Source of the DNA: Anaerovorax sp. IOR16
Lineage (GTDB): Bacteria > Bacillota > Clostridia > Peptostreptococcales > Anaerovoracaceae
NCBI RefSeq assembly: GCF_017168145.1
Contig: NZ_JADQTL010000011.1
Span: 62,001-126,000, forward strand
Direction: 5' to 3'
DNA: 64,000 bases
A program made the translations under genes and the position numbers. Below the pieces are notes generated by a model, which made no database searches, had not been told where the DNA came from, and saw only the letters and a list, made by a program, of their open reading frames with translations. Position 1 is the stretch's first letter. The number at the start of each line of letters is the position of its first letter. This document shows, piece by piece, positions 1 through 9,324 of the stretch.

Positions 1-1
1 A

Positions 2-1672
2 GACGACTTGAAGCTTAAGAAAATGTTTGGATATGAACAATTATTTAACGGATTAGCCAAAAAGATAAATGGCATGTGGTACGGACTCATTCAAGGGATT
101 CCGCATCTAGTATTTACTTGTGGTGGACTTGTGTACGAGCACAATCTTACTACACATGAAAATATAAACATCGGAACGATAGCAGATGCATTCCCGACTA
201 ATTTCTTCGTATCAAACAATACTCTTTATATCCTAGATGGTAACGAGTACCGTCAATGGACCGGAACCGGAAACATTACAACAGTAAAAGGATATGTTCC
301 GACCGTCTTTACAGCAGCACCGCCGACTGGAGGAGGAACAATCCTTGAAAGCATAAACTATCTGACAGGACAAAAAAGCATGAAATTTAGTTCTGACGGG
401 GTATCGACTGTTTATCAGCTTCCGGAATATAACATTGAAAGCGTGGACTCTGTAGTGGTAAATGGCATAGAACAGACCAAAGACACGCATTATACGGTGG
501 ATTTAATCTTGGGGACTATAACGTTTGTCACAAAGCCGATTTTAGGGGTAAATAACGTGGTTCCGACATGGACAAAAACCAACCAGCAAGACCGCCAATC
601 AATCACAAAGAATAATTACTACGGCGGCATCTATTATTCGCGTATTTGGCTCTTCGGAAATCCGGATCATAAAAATACGCGCTATCCTTCAGGGATAACA
701 ATGTCAGGTAGCAGTGACCCGACCTACTTTCCGAAGTTCTCGGACTCCAATGTAGGAGAACATGAAATAACAGACATGTGCATCCAGTACAACAAACAGC
801 TTATTTTTACTCATGGAGATGCAAACGGAGCCAGTGGCTGGTATTCAGAGCAGGAAACAACGACAGATCCTTATACCGGTATTGTCACAACTTTGTTTCC
901 GATATTCCCAATGAATTCTCGAATTGGAAACGCTGCAAAAGGACAAACGCGAATTATAATGAATAACCCATTTACCGTGTATAAAGGCGTGTATCAGTGG
1001 GTATCTACTTATGTTTTAAACGAAAAGAATGTAGAATGGGTATCAAAGAAAATCCAACCGGACTTAGATGAAGTTGATTTAACAAAAGCGATTACTTTCG
1101 ACTGGGATGATAGAGGCGTATATATACTTGCAGTAGATAAGCGGGTATGGATGTATAACTATCGTGTAGATGCATGGTACGCTTTGGATTTGCCGGATAC
1201 ACCGACTTGTTTCACAATCGTTGAAAAAGATTTATATTTCGGCACAACGAATGGAGAAATAATGAAGTTTAATGAAAGCCTAGGAACTTATAACGGAAAA
1301 CCGATTGAAGCACAGTGGGAAATGGGATTCTATAACTTCGGAGCTGAGTGGTTAAGAAAATTCATAGGACGAATGTTTGTCGCGATAAAACCTTTAGCGC
1401 AAACACACATCGACTTATCCTATGAGACGGACAAGTCAAACCAGTCCGAAGTCTATACGGCGAAATATTCATTAAGCAACTTTGCGACGTGGAATTTTGC
1501 GACGTTTTCCTTTGCAACGAATTACTCCCCGCAGCCCTTTAAATTCAAGATAAGGGCGAAAAAAATAGACTACTTCAAATTAAAGATAACAAATAACGGT
1601 ACGGATTCTGCAACCGTGCTATCAATCACAATCCCGTCAAGAATCGGCGGAGAAGTGAAGAATAGGAGGTAA
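2..1672 (+). CDS. Phage virion protein, propeller-like tail/portal accessory (5' partial)
   Basis: The frame is open to the left edge, so the true start lies outside the window; the TTG at 8 has no ribosome binding site. About 556 residues are visible. They show repeated short beta-type blocks such as 'NNTLYILDGNEYRQWTG', 'DRGVYILAVDKRVWMYN' and 'KDLYFGTTNGEIMKFN', the spacing of a beta-propeller. This resembles packaged-DNA stabilisation or tail accessory proteins of short-tailed phages (gp10-like), but the match is by appearance only. The gene lies 2 bp before a fibre-like gene and upstream of large internal-virion-type proteins, so a structural role is well supported and the exact role is not. 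Confidence 0.5.
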   Translation, partial: DDLKLKKMFGYEQLFNGLAKKINGMWYGLIQGIPHLVFTCGGLVYEHNLTTHENINIGTIADAFPTNFFVSNNTLYILDGNEYRQWTGTGNITTVKGYVPTVFTAAPPTGGGTILESINYLTGQKSMKFSSDGVSTVYQLPEYNIESVDSVVVNGIEQTKDTHYTVDLILGTITFVTKPILGVNNVVPTWTKTNQQDRQSITKNNYYGGIYYSRIWLFGNPDHKNTRYPSGITMSGSSDPTYFPKFSDSNVGEHEITDMCIQYNKQLIFTHGDANGASGWYSEQETTTDPYTGIVTTLFPIFPMNSRIGNAAKGQTRIIMNNPFTVYKGVYQWVSTYVLNEKNVEWVSKKIQPDLDEVDLTKAITFDWDDRGVYILAVDKRVWMYNYRVDAWYALDLPDTPTCFTIVEKDLYFGTTNGEIMKFNESLGTYNGKPIEAQWEMGFYNFGAEWLRKFIGRMFVAIKPLAQTHIDLSYETDKSNQSEVYTAKYSLSNFATWNFATFSFATNYSPQPFKFKIRAKKIDYFKLKITNNGTDSATVLSITIPSRIGGEVKNRR

Positions 1673-1674
1673 AT

Positions 1675-2643
1675 ATGGCACTCACACAATGCCCGGTAAA
1701 AACAACAATTATAGGGGAACTAGCCACAGAAGCCGACCAAAGAGGATTAACAGAACAAGAATTCAAAGATAAATTTGACGAGTTCGGAAAAACATTTGTA
1801 GAGTGGTTTAACCAAGTCCATTTAAAAGACGTTGAAAATATACCGTGCAATCCGAACTTGTTGAATAATGCATATTTCGAACTGAAAGATGCCATTGTAA
1901 ATCAAAAAGGTACACCAAGCGGATGGAAAGCTTCGACATCTATGTATTTTATAGATAGATGGAAAAGTTACATAAACATAACCCTCAATACCACATACAC
2001 ATTCGAAACGAATGGATTGGGCATACAAGTATCGGATGGATATGGAGGGATTGCGCAATTATTAGAATTCGCTCCAAATGAAGGAATGTACACTTTTTCG
2101 GCCATAATTGATGGAATTGTGCACTCGTTAACGTTCGACGCAAATACATGGAATGCCCAAATAGGAACAAATATAGAACTTGCAGTGCTTACTTATTATG
2201 ATAAGAAAACGGTTAGAATTCTTTTTTACGATACTGTTAAGCACATTATACAAAGGGTAAAACTCGAAAAAGGCACAGTCTCAACAATACTAAATGACCC
2301 GCCACAAGACTTCGGTGATACATTGCGAAAGTGTCAGAGGTTTCAATATCGCTTAACATCTAAAGGTACAGCATTTCCGTGTATTGGATTTTCGACTGAG
2401 CAAAATGCATATCTTTTTGCTTTTGGATTACCGACGGAATTAAGAATAAACCCTACTGTAACGTGGTCTAACGTTACAGTTAGAACTTCAAGTGCAATTT
2501 TAACACCTACGGATGTAACTTTTTATACCATGGTTGGTAATATAGTAAATATTAAAGTTAGTGTTGCAAGTGCTAATATAGGTGATGTTGGTATATTACG
2601 TATTCCTGTTGATGGATTTATTAATTTAGATGCAAACCTATAA
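1675..2643 (+). CDS. Phage tail fibre-like protein
   Basis: 322 residues, starting at ATG after 'AGGAGG' and 2 bp behind the previous gene, so translationally linked. The middle is a beta-rich jelly-roll-like region ('GWKASTSMYFIDRWKSYINI'). Near residue 215 comes 'TLRKCQRFQYRL', a motif seen at the start of C-terminal domains of many phage tail fibres, followed by a beta-rich tail. Inference: a receptor-binding fibre or appendage of the virion. The N-terminal 50 residues ('LTEQEFKDKFDEFGKTFVEWFNQVH') are helical and probably anchor it. Base composition drops towards the 3' end, which is common for exchanged fibre tips. Confidence 0.55.
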   Translation: MALTQCPVKTTIIGELATEADQRGLTEQEFKDKFDEFGKTFVEWFNQVHLKDVENIPCNPNLLNNAYFELKDAIVNQKGTPSGWKASTSMYFIDRWKSYINITLNTTYTFETNGLGIQVSDGYGGIAQLLEFAPNEGMYTFSAIIDGIVHSLTFDANTWNAQIGTNIELAVLTYYDKKTVRILFYDTVKHIIQRVKLEKGTVSTILNDPPQDFGDTLRKCQRFQYRLTSKGTAFPCIGFSTEQNAYLFAFGLPTELRINPTVTWSNVTVRTSSAILTPTDVTFYTMVGNIVNIKVSVASANIGDVGILRIPVDGFINLDANL

Positions 2644-2653
2644 AGGAGTAAGT

Positions 2654-2797
2654 ATGAAAGAAATAATAGAAGCCTTAAAAGCAAAGTGTAAGGAAATGTA
2701 TGAATCGGACAAATGTAACGAATGCCCTTGTTTTTACGATGGTGATTGTGTCTTTAAAGACTGTTATATGGAACCATATAGATGGGACGAAGAATAA
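2654..2797 (+). CDS. Small cysteine-rich phage protein
   Basis: A 47-residue ORF starting at ATG 2654 behind 'AAAGGAG', 10 bp after the fibre gene. It carries five closely spaced cysteines ('CNECPCFYDGDCVFKDC'), which suggests a small metal-binding knuckle. Similar mini-proteins are frequent in Firmicute phages but have no established function. Spacing, ribosome binding site and frame make it a likely real gene. Confidence 0.5.
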   Translation: MKEIIEALKAKCKEMYESDKCNECPCFYDGDCVFKDCYMEPYRWDEE

Positions 2798-2850
2798 AAC
2801 ACCTTGCACCTGCATAAAATATAGGTTACCATGATAACGAGGTGATAAAG

Positions 2851-3597
2851 ATGAAAAAATTACTATTAGGGGTAATCTTAACCATTACATTAACCACAAC
2901 TGTATACGGAGCATCGTATATTTTCAATGATGCAAACTCCACCCTGTATGTTAACGGATCAAAAGTAAATTGCAATCCTGTAACATACAACAACACAACC
3001 TACCTACCACTTAGAACTGTAGCAGAAACACTAGGCGCAGAAGTAGGATATAACAATACAACAAAGCAAATTGACATAAATACCGTTAATACTCAGAAAC
3101 TGGCCGAAAGTTGCGTAATGCTCTTTTCTGAAAAAGGAACAGAAGGGCATCAAGGAAGCGGTGTATATATTGATTACGGAAAGATTCTTAGCTGTGACCA
3201 CGTAACCAATGGAAACACAAAACATTTTACATCGGATAAGCTAGACTTAACATTAGATAAAAGCAATTCGACATTAGATGCTAGCATATTAGACTCTCCA
3301 AATAAAGATATTAAGCCGGTGAAAATAGGAGATTCCGACGAAGTAAAAGTCGGTGATAAAGTAATCCTCATAACTTCGCCAAAAGGAGAGAAAAACAAAA
3401 TAACGTATGCAAATGTATTAGAACGTTATCCGAATGGAGAAAAAGAAATATTGCTTTGGGGAAAAATTGATAACGGTTCCAGTGGGGGTGCTTGTTTTAA
3501 TATGCAAGGTGAATTAGTAGGAATTCTTGCTAATGGATTAGACGGTAGTGATTTATGTGCAATGATTCCAATTAACGATATCAGAAAAGAACTATAA
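2851..3597 (+). CDS. Secreted trypsin-like serine protease with copper-amine-oxidase-N (stalk) domain
   Basis: ATG 2851 is chosen over an upstream GTG (2842) because 'GAGGTGA' lies 6-7 bp before it. Residues 1-21 form a signal peptide ('MKKLLLGVILTITLTT'). Residues 25-80 match the copper amine oxidase N-terminal repeat ('YLPLRTVAETLGAEVGYNN'), a wall- or surface-associated module. The rest is a chymotrypsin-fold protease with a visible triad: His117 in 'SCDHVTNG', Asp143 in 'TLDASIL', Ser211 in 'NGSSGGAC'. The gene sits inside a virion operon and ends at its own terminator, so it looks like a phage-carried accessory gene acting outside the lysogen. The substrate is unknown. Confidence 0.8.
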   Translation: MKKLLLGVILTITLTTTVYGASYIFNDANSTLYVNGSKVNCNPVTYNNTTYLPLRTVAETLGAEVGYNNTTKQIDINTVNTQKLAESCVMLFSEKGTEGHQGSGVYIDYGKILSCDHVTNGNTKHFTSDKLDLTLDKSNSTLDASILDSPNKDIKPVKIGDSDEVKVGDKVILITSPKGEKNKITYANVLERYPNGEKEILLWGKIDNGSSGGACFNMQGELVGILANGLDGSDLCAMIPINDIRKEL

Positions 3598-3610
3598 TAG
3601 AATAAATCAG

Positions 3611-3639
3611 AAAGGAACACGAAAACGTGTTCCTTTTTT
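3611..3639 (+). terminator. Rho-independent terminator after the protease gene
   Basis: Stem AAGGAACACG / CGTGTTCCTT with an AAAA loop, followed by a T-run. It lies 14 bp after the protease stop codon. The next gene starts 19 bp later, so the virion genes downstream need read-through or another promoter. Confidence 0.8.
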
Positions 3640-3657
3640 AGTGCAAGGAGGTATAAC

Positions 3658-4905
3658 ATGTCCTTATTTTCAAAAATAAAAGATACGGCAAAAAAAATAG
3701 CCAGTGGTTTAAGCAAAGTGTCTTCGGGTGGGTCTTCAAGCAAAAGTTCTTCATCCGGCAAACCAAGCTCAAACAGCAGACCATCAAGCAATGCTCCTTC
3801 CGCTGGGATTTACAGCGGAAATATTGCTCAAAACATGAATAACTATTTAAACAGTGGGGGGAGCACGTCTGATGCTGCCTACCAAAAGATGCTTTCCGAT
3901 CGCCGCGATAAAATCTTAGCAACGGATTGGGCAGCAAAAATAAATGCATCCAAAAGTGAGGCAGAAAAGAAATGGCTAACAGATGTCCGAAATGAAAAGC
4001 TTGCAATAAAAGCCGGGAAAGGCGATGATTATACCTCGCAAGTAATAGGAGGGCAAATCTATCAAGCACCACAACCAAGGTATGATGAACCGATAGAACC
4101 GGATTATCAAGAACAGTTAGATAAGCTTGCAGAGGCAAGAGAAAAAAGCGCAATTTCAGCGCTGACGACAGCAAGAAACAACGCTTTAGCAGGACTAAAA
4201 GAACGGCAAGCATCCATTGAGCCTTACTATTATCGGAAACGAAACCAAGCGGCGGCTAGAAGCGATGTAGGGGCGATGAACTTCGCTCAGTATATGGGAG
4301 CGAGAGGTGTGAGTGGGAACGCCGCTGCAATGCCGGAAATCTATCGTAACGCAAGCCTGCAAAATGATCTTGGCGCGTTAGACAGGCAGCAAGCGGCAGA
4401 TATGGCAGGAATCGGAAGAGACCGCTCAAACATTGAAACGAATTACCAATCTGACGTAGCAGGTGCGAGCGCAGAAGCGGAAGCGCAAAGAATGCAAAAC
4501 TATATTGAACAGATGAACGCAGAGCGAGCCTATAAAGCGCAGCAAGACGCAATTCGAAAAGAAGAGTTCACAAATACGATCGGGGCATATTCTGACGATT
4601 ACGCAGCCGAAATCAATCGTTTGAAATCGCAAGGTTACTCCGATGATAGTTATGAGATCAGAGCCTTAACAGCTGCAAGAAAAAATAAACTTGCAGAACA
4701 GCAAGCGGCAGCAGAGGCGGCAAGGCAGCAAGACTTTGAAAACGCTCTAAAAAAAGCAAAGAGCGATTATGAAACCAGTAAACCTTATTATAAACCTTCG
4801 ACATCGAAACCAATTAGTTACTCTGCTAATCAATCGAATGTAATTAAGCTATTAGAAGCCGGACTGATTGACGAAGCGGAAGCAAAACGTAGGTTGGGAA
4901 TGTAA
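3658..4905 (+). CDS. Ala/Gln-rich coiled-coil phage virion protein (possible DNA-ejection protein)
   Basis: 415 residues, ATG 3658 behind 'AAGGAGG'. An N-terminal amphipathic helix ('SLFSKIKDTAKKIASGL') is followed by a Ser/Gly/Pro linker (about 22-55). Then come long Ala/Gln/Glu-rich helices (130-380) with 'YYYRKRNQAAARSDVGAMNFAQYMGARGVSG' cut by glycine hinges. This composition and the place directly before a giant polyvalent virion protein fit the ejection proteins of short-tailed phages. No enzymatic motif is visible. The assignment rests on composition and context, so only 'virion protein' is firm. Confidence 0.5.
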   Translation: MSLFSKIKDTAKKIASGLSKVSSGGSSSKSSSSGKPSSNSRPSSNAPSAGIYSGNIAQNMNNYLNSGGSTSDAAYQKMLSDRRDKILATDWAAKINASKSEAEKKWLTDVRNEKLAIKAGKGDDYTSQVIGGQIYQAPQPRYDEPIEPDYQEQLDKLAEAREKSAISALTTARNNALAGLKERQASIEPYYYRKRNQAAARSDVGAMNFAQYMGARGVSGNAAAMPEIYRNASLQNDLGALDRQQAADMAGIGRDRSNIETNYQSDVAGASAEAEAQRMQNYIEQMNAERAYKAQQDAIRKEEFTNTIGAYSDDYAAEINRLKSQGYSDDSYEIRALTAARKNKLAEQQAAAEAARQQDFENALKKAKSDYETSKPYYKPSTSKPISYSANQSNVIKLLEAGLIDEAEAKRRLGM

Positions 4906-4916
4906 AGGAGTGCCTT

Positions 4917-7900
4917 ATGGCTAAAAATCTATTAGATGAAATGAAGAAGAAAAGAGCAGCTGAACTAAGAGCACAAAACGCCTGGATAATCGCCAATAAG
5001 AAAGGTGATAAAGCGGGGATGGCGAGAGCTCATGCGGAAGCAGACCGGGCAAGAGGGTTCTCTACAAAGTCGGTAAAAGCAGGCAGCCATTATGTACAAG
5101 CTCCGACCGGAAAGGCTCTCGAACCTTTACCATTGGCTTTTAAACAACCGGAGAAGAAAAAAACAATAACAAAATCAAAAAAGAAAACTCCGCCACCTAA
5201 GAAAAAACAAATTACCGTACCGAAATCAAACCCATTAAATGATGTATTTGATAAAAAAGAAACCTATGTAGATAAAGCGAAAAAAGGAAACTACCTAGGA
5301 GCCGGATTAAACTTTGTCGGAACTGGCGTACAAGCTGGGCAATCATTGTATTTGAACGGAATAAACGCAGTAGACGCTTTAGCACATGGAAAAAAACCGA
5401 AGTTTCAATACAATATGGATAAATCGGATTATGACAAGGCGGTAGTAAAAAGACGGGGAAAAATAGAAACCATTACAGATAAGTTGATGAAAAAAAATGA
5501 GTTTCTTGGCTCTACGTATAATCTGTTAAATGAAATGTCAACCGATCCGATCGACTTTACACCGCTTGGTCTTGCTGGAGATATAAAGCTGGCAAGGGGA
5601 CTTGGAGAAGGTTCGGAAACTTACATGAAAGCGTTAAAAAGAGGAACGCTCTCAGGGGATCTTCGAACAGTTAAAGAAGGAGTAGAGAAAATACCGGTAG
5701 TTCAGCCGGATGGAAAAGTAAAGTATAAAACTATTCGTAAAAATTCCTTTGAATCTGATATACGAAAACCCATAAGCACTACAAAAGAAGAAAAAAGTGA
5801 AAAGTTATTATTACCAGAACAATCCAATTTACTACGAGATAGAGGATACCCTACCAATGACTCAAACTTAAAACACAAAACAATCTACATAGAACAAGAC
5901 AGAATAAATGACTTAGCAAAGTCGATTGAGAGCATCACAAATGCTGACACAAGAAAAAAAGTTAAATCAAAATTAAAGGAATTATTTGGTGGGAAATCAT
6001 ATGTGGTAAATGGCGTTAAGGTGAAGGGAATTCCTTACAAAATGGATATATCTTCAAAAGGAATAGGTGAAATTGCTTCAAAACAAGAAATTACACCAGA
6101 ACTCATATCGGTAATAGAAAAGTTAGATGAAGTAGTTCAAAATGCACATTATTTTGCTAGTGAACCAGATAAAAGATTAAGGGAAGATGTTTTGAGATCT
6201 GATCTATTCAGAACGAATATTTCGTTAGGTGATAATGTTGCAACAGCAACGACAAGATCGAATGCTTTAAAAGATGGAACAAACAAGCTGTATTTTACTG
6301 GATTAGATAAAAATAGAACCGCTAATCCACAACCACGAGCCGACAGTAGTCTTCAACGTGGTATAGTGGAAAACGATTCTATTAACTTAAAAGTACCACA
6401 GCATTTCTTGAATGTCAATGCAAAGCTTCCGAAATTTTTCGATAAAAAAATGCCTAAAAATCAACAATTTGCTACTAACATTACAGAAAAATCCAATCCA
6501 TTAAAAAAGTTCTACACTAATATTGTGGACAATCAATTTGCTTTAACGGATTCGACGAGAGGTATCGAGCAAACAGCAGACAAAGACATTAAAATTCTAG
6601 GATCGAATGCGAGAAACGTAAGAGGAAGCGCAGAGTATGCCTTCCGAAAGAATTTGGTGGATATGCAAGGCAAAAAGATAGGAGAAAACAGCCTAGAAAG
6701 CATCCTAGGAACGACTAAGGGCGAAGAAGACGCTTTAAAGGACTATTTATTGCATAAACACAATATCGCTCGTTACAGACAAGAAAAACCTATCTTTATA
6801 GGTGACGGTATGAGTCCGACCATTACAGACGAAATGTCACGACAGATTGTTAAGGAGTACGAAAAGCTTTATCCTCATTTTGCAGATAAGAGTAAACAGC
6901 TTAATGAGTTTAATGGAAAATTCATTGATAACTGGCTTGTAAAAAGTGGGTTGATTAATGAGGATTTTGCCAATCTTCTTAAAACGATGTACCCTGACTA
7001 CGTTCCGACACTCAGAGAAACGGGGGGCGTTGCCGGGAAAAGGTATTCTCCGAAAGGATTGAAAGCAAATTCAGGAATCAAAGGAGCTACCGGAGGAAAT
7101 GATCCAATCATGGCTATAAATAGAAGCTATCCAATCATGATCCAAAAAGCCATGAAAGCAGCAAGACAAAATGAAATCTATAACGGATTACTTGATGCAG
7201 TAACAAAAGAACCGGTTAAAATGTCAAAATGGGCAAAACTTGCAGACGATAACAGCGGAAAAATGCTAGATGCCTCTTTACTGGAAAACGCAAAAACTGC
7301 CATTAATGAAAACGGGATAGACGGGATTGAGACTTTAGCAAACAAGCAGTTGCAAATTGATGAACGTATGGGAAAATATTATGTGACTGCAATGAAAAAC
7401 GGAAAACCTATCAGGATGCAAGTACATAAAGACTTGTTTGACGCTCTAAACTCTCTGAATCGTACCGGAAATGAGGGCGTGCTTGATAGTTTGGCAAACG
7501 CAGTGGGAAAATATGCTTCTAATCCATTTAAAGCATTAATCACCGGATACAATCCTTTCTTCGCATTAAGAAACATTGCAAGAGACGTTCCGACGGCCTA
7601 CATTCAAGGCACGGAAAACAATCCGATTAAATGGGCCGGTAACCTCATCGAAGCAGGAAAACATATGGCAAAGAATGACGAAACCTACCAAGAGTTTTTA
7701 GCGCTTGGTGGTAAGATGAACGGGTTCTTTAATTCCGAAAGGGGTTTAGTCCCGGATAGACTACCGACAAGAATACTGAGAAAGACAGGGGAAACCATAA
7801 GCACATTCAACGAAGCCACTGAGACTTTACCGAGATTTGGGGAGTATCTAGGAACTGTAAAAAGAGAAGGTGGAGATTATGCAGCAAAACAAAAAGGTAT

Positions 7901-9269
7901 CTACAACCAAGGCGAGGTAACGGTAAACTTCGGAAGACACGGAGATATAACAAAATCCATTGACCGTGTTACTCCGTATCTGAATCCATCGGTACAAGGT
8001 ATAGATAAGTCCATTAGATCATTAAGAAAACCATCAACGTGGGCAAAAGGACTTGGAGTGATAACCGTACCAACGGCGGCAATGTACGCCATAAACAATA
8101 GGACTCCTGAAGACAAATCAAATTATGAACAACTGGATAATCGAACCAAAGACAATTACTTCCTATTCCCTACTGGAGAAGGAAAATATATCAAGATACC
8201 AAAATCAAGAGAAAGTGGTGTAATCTTCTCGACCTTAGCAGAAAGACTGTATGGAGCAGCACAAGGACAAAAAGAACCATTCAAGGGATTCGGAAATACA
8301 GTTGCAACCAACTTCTCTCCTTCGAATCCGATTGAAAACAATATCCTATCACCTTTTGTTTATTACATGCCAAGAAATAAAGACTTTGCGAATCGCGCAA
8401 TCGTACCTACGTCCATGACGAACGAAGGTTACGGGGATGCAAGATCCAAGTATCTTCAATATGACGATGCAACGTCGGAAATAGGAAAATGGCTAGGAGA
8501 TGAAATGAGAAAAATCGGAGTCAATAACGGGGAAGGTCTATCTCCAAAACAAATTGATTACATTATTGATTCTTACACGGGCATTATTGGAGATCTTCTC
8601 CTTCCGGCAACAACAAAAGGAGATAGTCCAGTAAACAAGGTCTTGACAAGACCATTTACAGCAGACGTTCTTTATAACAACAATATCCAAACAGACTTTT
8701 ATGATAAGTTCGAAGATGCAAAAAGAATCAAGTCTGACAACAACCTTATTAATGACATTCCAAAAGAATGGATCACGCCGGAGGAAAAACGACTCTCCGT
8801 GTACACAAAAGCATCTTTGGAAATGTCAGAATTAAGAAAGCAAGAAAAGCAAATCATGGCCAATATGCCGGATGGAGTAAAAAAAGAACTTCAATTAAGA
8901 GAAATCCGCAAACAGATTTTAAACATTGCAGAAAGCACGACAACCGCAGCGGAAAAAGCTTATGAGGAATATAAGAAGACATACATTCCGGAAATCTCCT
9001 ATATGAGCGATCGACAAAAAGCAAACTATAAAAAGTACGCAGAACCTGCAGGACTTAAGCCGGATATTTACGCAAAGACTGTAAGCGGTGCAAATCGAAT
9101 CGAAAGTGACAAAGACGAAAACGGGGAAAGCCTGAAAAATGTATCCAAAAAGAGAAAGGCATACATAGACAAAATGAACCCAACAGCTACAAGAGAACAG
9201 CTTCAAATCCTATACGAAGCCGCTGGCGTATCAAAAACAGTAGGACATTATAGGAAACAATTTAAGTAA
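4917..9269 (+). CDS. Giant polyvalent internal virion protein with LPD38-like domain
   Basis: 1450 residues, ATG 4917 behind 'AAAGGAG'. The N-terminus is Lys-rich and basic ('KKTITKSKKKTPPPKKK', about 80-110). Residues ~270-500 look like a separate inserted module, more AT-rich in DNA. Residues ~875-905 ('NPFFALRNIARDVPTAYIQ') carry the signature I associate with large polyvalent protein domain 38, found in phage proteins injected with the DNA. The C-terminal 200 residues are charged helices. Inference: an internal head protein ejected into the host with the genome. The identity of the inserted module is uncertain, possibly a BECR-type nuclease (see findings). Confidence 0.6.
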   Translation: MAKNLLDEMKKKRAAELRAQNAWIIANKKGDKAGMARAHAEADRARGFSTKSVKAGSHYVQAPTGKALEPLPLAFKQPEKKKTITKSKKKTPPPKKKQITVPKSNPLNDVFDKKETYVDKAKKGNYLGAGLNFVGTGVQAGQSLYLNGINAVDALAHGKKPKFQYNMDKSDYDKAVVKRRGKIETITDKLMKKNEFLGSTYNLLNEMSTDPIDFTPLGLAGDIKLARGLGEGSETYMKALKRGTLSGDLRTVKEGVEKIPVVQPDGKVKYKTIRKNSFESDIRKPISTTKEEKSEKLLLPEQSNLLRDRGYPTNDSNLKHKTIYIEQDRINDLAKSIESITNADTRKKVKSKLKELFGGKSYVVNGVKVKGIPYKMDISSKGIGEIASKQEITPELISVIEKLDEVVQNAHYFASEPDKRLREDVLRSDLFRTNISLGDNVATATTRSNALKDGTNKLYFTGLDKNRTANPQPRADSSLQRGIVENDSINLKVPQHFLNVNAKLPKFFDKKMPKNQQFATNITEKSNPLKKFYTNIVDNQFALTDSTRGIEQTADKDIKILGSNARNVRGSAEYAFRKNLVDMQGKKIGENSLESILGTTKGEEDALKDYLLHKHNIARYRQEKPIFIGDGMSPTITDEMSRQIVKEYEKLYPHFADKSKQLNEFNGKFIDNWLVKSGLINEDFANLLKTMYPDYVPTLRETGGVAGKRYSPKGLKANSGIKGATGGNDPIMAINRSYPIMIQKAMKAARQNEIYNGLLDAVTKEPVKMSKWAKLADDNSGKMLDASLLENAKTAINENGIDGIETLANKQLQIDERMGKYYVTAMKNGKPIRMQVHKDLFDALNSLNRTGNEGVLDSLANAVGKYASNPFKALITGYNPFFALRNIARDVPTAYIQGTENNPIKWAGNLIEAGKHMAKNDETYQEFLALGGKMNGFFNSERGLVPDRLPTRILRKTGETISTFNEATETLPRFGEYLGTVKREGGDYAAKQKGIYNQGEVTVNFGRHGDITKSIDRVTPYLNPSVQGIDKSIRSLRKPSTWAKGLGVITVPTAAMYAINNRTPEDKSNYEQLDNRTKDNYFLFPTGEGKYIKIPKSRESGVIFSTLAERLYGAAQGQKEPFKGFGNTVATNFSPSNPIENNILSPFVYYMPRNKDFANRAIVPTSMTNEGYGDARSKYLQYDDATSEIGKWLGDEMRKIGVNNGEGLSPKQIDYIIDSYTGIIGDLLLPATTKGDSPVNKVLTRPFTADVLYNNNIQTDFYDKFEDAKRIKSDNNLINDIPKEWITPEEKRLSVYTKASLEMSELRKQEKQIMANMPDGVKKELQLREIRKQILNIAESTTTAAEKAYEEYKKTYIPEISYMSDRQKANYKKYAEPAGLKPDIYAKTVSGANRIESDKDENGESLKNVSKKRKAYIDKMNPTATREQLQILYEAAGVSKTVGHYRKQFK

Positions 9270-9292
9270 CACGCAATAAGGCGTGTTTTTTA
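9269..9292 (+). terminator. Rho-independent terminator after the polyvalent protein gene
   Basis: Stem ACACGC / GCGTGT, loop AATAAG, then TTTTTTATT. It starts within the stop codon of the polyvalent protein gene. A near-copy follows the next gene at 10017. Confidence 0.75.
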
Positions 9293-9324
9293 TTACAAAT
9301 AAAGCATTAGGAAGGAATGATTTT

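Noticed and set aside
2797-2850. Promoter for the secreted protease (TTGCAC near 2805)
   Set aside because: No -10 box at an acceptable distance; the leftover spacing is 12 or 22 bp.
9283-9324. Earlier start (GTG 9283) of the antirepressor
   Set aside because: It lies inside the terminator stem and has no ribosome binding site; ATG 9325 has one.
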